Shown here piece after piece: positions 60,906-64,000 of a stretch of DNA of 64,000 bases; positions within the stretch are counted from its first letter, which is position 1; each line of letters starts with the position of its first letter. The stretch is from Fratercula arctica (lineage: Eukaryota > Chordata > Aves > Charadriiformes > Alcidae). A model generated the notes under the pieces. The model saw only the letters and a program-made list of their open reading frames with translations. It was not told the origin of the DNA and did not search any database. The translations under genes were made by a program, and so were the position numbers. The stretch is taken from NCBI GenBank assembly GCA_947846985.1, contig CANTUZ010000014.1, forward strand, positions 4,821,669-4,885,668, given 5' to 3'.

Positions 60906-61180
60906 GAGGGGGGGCGGAGCCACGTGGGGGTTTGGGGGCGTGGCCAAACGTAGCCACGCCCCCTCCCTTTTTCTCCCGTCGCCACGGCAACCGGGGGGCC
61001 CCCCGCCGCGGGGGAAACCCGCGGCGGGGGGGGCCCCCCGGTTGCCGTGGCGACGGCGCAGCCTGGCCCCGCCTCCTCTCCCCGTTGCCATGGCGCTTAC
61101 CCCCCCCCCCCCCCTTCTCCTCCGCGCCGCCAGGGGGCGCTGTCGGGGAAAGGGGTTTTGGGGGGGGGGAGGAGAAAGAT
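60900..61180. promoter_or_regulatory. Bidirectional SPTBN2/TOP6BL promoter with X-box hairpin
   Basis: About 280 bp separates the two divergent 5' ends. It contains a near-perfect inverted repeat at 60976-61056. Two RFX-like X-boxes lie in opposite orientation, GTCGCCACGGCAAC at 60978 and GTTGCCGTGGCGAC at 61041, with a third partial X-box GTTGCCATGGCGCT at 61084. The + strand ATG lies in a YY1-like AAGATGGCGGA. No TATA box was seen. Confidence 0.65.
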
Positions 61181-61202
61181 GGCGGACCAGGCCGTGCGTG
61201 CG
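61179..61202 (+). CDS. TOP6BL: Putative TOP6BL coding exon 1
   Basis: Eight codons from the ATG in aagATGGCGG to the donor GCG, then gtgagg. Phase 0 out. An upstream ATG at 61090 in good context opens another frame across this exon. Confidence 0.5.
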
Positions 61203-63335
61203 GTGAGGGGGGGTCTGGGGGGGGGGGGGGGGAGGATGGGGTGGGGGGTGTCCCTGGGGGGGTCTCTGGGGGGGGTCAGGGGGCATTAGGGGGGGTGAGG
61301 GGGTCGACGGGGGGGGCTCTGGGGGGGGTCAAGGGGCATTAGGGGGGGGTGAGGGGGTCGAGGGGGGGGCTCTGGGGGGGTCAAGGGGCATTAGGGGGGG
61401 GGAGGGGGGCGACGGGGGGGTCTCTGGGGGGGGTCAAGGGGCATTAGGGGGGGTGAGGGGGTCGAGGGGGGGGTCTCTGGGGGGGTCAAGGGGCATTAGG
61501 GGGGGTGAGGGGGTCGACGGGGGGGTCTCTGGGGGGGTCAAGGGGCATTAGGGGGGTGAGGGGGTCGAGGGGGGTCTCGGGGGGGTCAAGGGGCATTGGG
61601 GGGGTGCGGGGGTCGACGGGGGGGTCTCTGGGGGGGTCAAGGGGCATTAGGGGGGGTGAGGGGGTCGACGGAGGGGTCTCTGGGGGGGTCAAGGGGCATT
61701 AGGGGGGGTGAGGGGGTCGGGGGGGGGTCTCTGGGGGGGTCAAGGGGCATTAGGGGGGGTGAGGGGGTCGAGGGGGGGGTCTCTGGGGGGGTCAAGGGGC
61801 ATTAGGGGGGGTGAGGGGGTCGAGGGGGGGTCTCTGGGGGGTCAAGGGGCATTTACGGGGGTGAGGGGGTCGAGGGGGGGGGGCCTCTGGGGGGGTCAAG
61901 GGGCATTAGGGGGGGGTGCGGGGGTCGAGGGGGGTCTCTGGGGGGGTCAAGGGGCATTAGGGGGGGTGAGGGGGTCGAGGGGGGGGTTCTCTGGGGGGGT
62001 CAAGGGGCATTAGGGGGGGGTGAGGGGGCGAGGGGGGGGTCTCTGGGGGGGTCAAGGGGCATTGGGGGGTGAGGGGGTCGAGGGGGGGTCTCTGGGGGGG
62101 TCAAGGGGCATTAGGGGGGGTGAGGGGGTCGAGGGGGGGGCTCTGGGGGGGTCAAGGGGCATTAGGGGGGGTGAGGGGGTCGAGGGGGGGTCTCTGGGGG
62201 GGGTCAAGGGGCATTGGGGGGGTGAGGGGGTCGAGGGGGGGGTCTTCTGGGGGGTCAAGGGGCATTAGGGGGGGTGAGGGGGTCGAGGGGGGGGTCTCTG
62301 GGGGGGGCCCTGGGGGGCCAGGGGTCATTAGGGGTGTCCCTTTAGGGGGTCAGGGGGCATTAGGGGGGTCCCTGGGGGGGTCAGGGGTCATTAAGGGGGG
62401 TGGGGGGGGTCTCTGGGGGGTCCCTGGGGGGGTCAGGTGTCATTAGGGGGCATTAGGGGGGGTGAGGATGTCGAGGGGGGGGTCTCTGGGGGGGTCAGGG
62501 GTCTTTGGGGGTGTCCTTTGGGGGGGTCAGAGGTCATGGGGGGGGGTGTCCCTGGGGGCTCAGGGGTCACTAGGAAGGATTGGGGGAGTGTTTGGGGGGG
62601 TCAGGGGTCATTGGGGGGGGGTGTGTGTCCCTGGGGGGGGCCCTGGGGGGGGTCGGGGTCCCTAGTGAATGTGGGGGGGGACTTGGGGGGCTCAGGGGTC
62701 CCCAGCCAGGATCGGGGGGGGGGGGGGGTCCCAGGGCTGGATGGGGAGCTCAGGGGAGGATGGGGGGGGCGGGGGGTGTCCCTGGGGAGCCTTTTGGGGG
62801 GGGGTCCCCTCCATTCCCCCCCCCTCCCCCCCCCGCAGGTGCTGGAGCGGCTTTTCCTGGCCCTGCCCCCCCCCGAAAGCGGGGTGCCGAGGCGGGGGTC
62901 CCTGCTGGTGGCCCTGACGGCGGTGGGGGGGGGGGACGGCGACCGGGCCCCCTGCACCCTCACCGGTGAGTTGGGGGGGGGGGGGGGGGGGGACACACGA
63001 AGGGGGGGGACACACAGGGACGAGGGGACCCCGACACCCCCCGTGTGTGTCCCCCCCCCCCAGTGGCGGCCGCCGGGGAGCTGAGCCACCCCCTCCACGC
63101 CGAGGTGCTGCGGGGAGGTAGGACATGTCACCGTGTCACCCCCCCCCCCCCCACCCCCACCACCACCTTGGGGGGGGGTCTCAATGTGACACACCCCCCC
63201 CCCCCCCCCCCCATTTTTTGTGCACACCCCCCCCCAGCCGTTCCGGGGGTGCTGGAGCTGCCAGGGGTCCCCGACCCCCCCAGACCCTGCTGCGGCCGCA
63301 TCCTGCAGCGAGCCCGGCTGCGGGGGGCGTTTCAG
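61179..63335 (+). CDS. TOP6BL: Probable TOP6BL (C11orf80), 5' part: four exons
   Basis: Four exons join with matching phase to 303 nt, or 101 codons: 61179-61202, 62839-62965, 63064-63117 and 63238-63335. The protein starts MADQAVRA-VLERLFLALPPP and continues LLVALTAVGGG, GELSHPLHAEVLRG and PGVLELPGVPD to ARLRGAFQ. By synteny this is the gene divergent from SPTBN2, C11orf80/TOP6BL, the TopoVI-B-like partner of SPO11 in meiotic break formation. I do not recognise a diagnostic motif, so the name rests on position. All acceptors follow C runs and all donors are gtgag or gtagg. The gene runs off the window. Confidence 0.55.
61240..62300. repeat. ~52-bp minisatellite, first intron of the TOP6BL-type gene
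   Basis: About 20 units: 'ggggggtcaaggggcattag' 'ggggggtgagggggtcgagg' 'ggggggtctctggg'. A degenerate continuation runs to about 62660. Confidence 0.93.
62839..62965 (+). CDS. TOP6BL: Putative TOP6BL coding exon 2
   Basis: VLERLFLALPPPESGVPRRG to APCTLT between cccgcag and gtgagt. Phase 0 in, phase 1 out. Confidence 0.65.
63064..63117 (+). CDS. TOP6BL: Putative TOP6BL coding exon 3
   Basis: VAAAGELSHPLHAEVLRG between a C-run cag acceptor and gtagga. Phase 1 at both ends. Confidence 0.62.
63238..63335 (+). CDS. TOP6BL: Putative TOP6BL coding exon 4
   Basis: VPGVLELPGVPDPPRPCCGR to LRGAFQ between cccccag and gtgagg. Phase 1 in, phase 0 out. Confidence 0.65.
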
Positions 63336-63443
63336 GTGAGGATGGGGGGCTCCCCCCCCCCCCCCCCCCCCCGCAAAGCCCCCCCCCGCCAAAACCCTTC
63401 CCCCCATCGCCCTCCTTCCCCTTGACCTTGGGGGGGGGGGCAG

Positions 63444-63489
63444 GAATCGGGGACGGGGCCCCCCCCGGGAGCACCGGCCCCCACCGCAA
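63444..63489 (+). CDS. Possible next TOP6BL exon
   Basis: A 46-base segment between a cag acceptor and a gtaggg donor. It is open in phase 0 but low in complexity (Gly/Pro). A G-run instead of a pyrimidine tract precedes the acceptor, which argues against it. Confidence 0.2.
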
Positions 63490-63564
63490 GTAGGGCGGGA
63501 GGATAAATATAGCTGGGACGGCCTGGATTTTGGAGGGGGGGGGACCAGGAAAATGGGGTCACTG

Positions 63565-64000
63565 GCGGGGGGGAAGGTCCCCCAAACTGGTCCCAGTCCC
63601 TTGGTGGGGCTGGGTTTGGCCCCCCAGACTGGTCCCAGTTCATTTGTGGGGCTGGATTTGGCCCCCAAACTGGTCCCAGTTCGTTTGTGGGGCTGGGTTT
63701 GTCCCCCCAAACTGGTCCCAGTCCCCGGTGGGGTTGGAATGGTGCCCCAAACTGGTCCCAGTCCCTTGGTGGGGCTGGGTTTGTCCCCCCAGACTGGTCC
63801 CAGTTCATTTGTGGGGCTGGGTTTGTCCGCCCAAACTGGTCCCAGTTCGTTTGTGGGGCTGGGTTTGTCCCCCCAGACTGGTCCCAGTCCCCGGTGGGAT
63901 TGGAATGGTGCCCCAAACTGGTCCCAGTCTCTTGATGGGGCTGAGTTTGTCCCCCCAAACTGGTCCCAGTCCCTGATGGGGATGGGTTTTGTCCCCCCAG
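63565..64000. repeat. ~45-bp minisatellite at window end
   Basis: Units: 'ccccaaactggtcccagtcc' 'cttggtggggctgggtttg' with 'cagttcatttgtgggg' variants. It runs off the window edge. Confidence 0.92.

Noticed and set aside
60382..60990. - strand open frame beginning MSCRGLSRLRRSAQ as a separate gene
   Set aside because: The good donor at 60838 cuts it, and the rest is low-complexity intron. It is better read as the SPTBN2 5'UTR exon with an upstream ATG.
1..64000. Transposons (CR1, LTR), tRNA, rRNA or microRNA genes
   Set aside because: I saw no matching ends, target-site duplications, cloverleaf or conserved hairpin. A database search could still find old fragments.

Overview
This window is a vertebrate nuclear locus, most likely from a bird microchromosome. 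It is very G+C-rich, its short introns are often only 70-130 bp, and almost every longer intron is filled by its own tandem-repeat array. The gene set matches the block known in human 11q13 as RBM14 - RBM4/RBM4B - SPTBN2 - C11orf80(TOP6BL). The species cannot be told from the sequence alone. No bacterial or viral genes and no recognisable transposons were seen.

Layout. 1-3.7 kb: the 3' part of RBM14 on the + strand (C-terminal end of RRM2, the Tyr/Ala/Gln-rich prion-like domain, the C-terminal exon and a poly(A) signal). 4.7-12.4 kb: one RBM4/RBM4B-type gene on the - strand, convergent with RBM14 (two RRMs, a CCHC knuckle, a terminal UTR exon, and a CCAAT-rich CpG promoter at 12.3-12.7 kb). 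13.4-60.9 kb: a complete SPTBN2 (beta-III spectrin) gene on the - strand. I placed 35 coding exons by joining splice sites with compatible phases. Their 7,025 nt encode about 2,340 residues once two apparent single-base insertions are discounted (human protein about 2,390). From 61.2 kb: the 5' end of a + strand gene placed head-to-head with SPTBN2, probably TOP6BL, running off the window.

How the genes work. RBM14 and RBM4 are nuclear RNA-binding proteins of one family that act in splicing and transcriptional coactivation. SPTBN2 is the neuronal beta-spectrin of the membrane skeleton: actin-binding CH domains, spectrin repeats, then a PH domain. TOP6BL is the meiotic partner of SPO11. They share a conserved neighbourhood rather than a pathway. 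SPTBN2 and TOP6BL share a short intergenic promoter that carries a large inverted repeat with RFX-type X-boxes.

Oddities. Four conserved coding exons carry single-base frame breaks, all in G/C runs or GC triplet tracts, which look like assembly errors. The acceptor-side ends of three SPTBN2 exons have been copied into the neighbouring intron arrays, leaving decoy splice acceptors. One intron holds roughly 65-70 tandem CACGTG E-boxes. A ~1.1 kb alternating purine/pyrimidine tract is a strong Z-DNA candidate. An alternative SPTBN2 first coding exon resembles the short N-terminal isoform known for SPTBN1. I found no wholly new gene system. The most novel material is the repeat and regulatory architecture.
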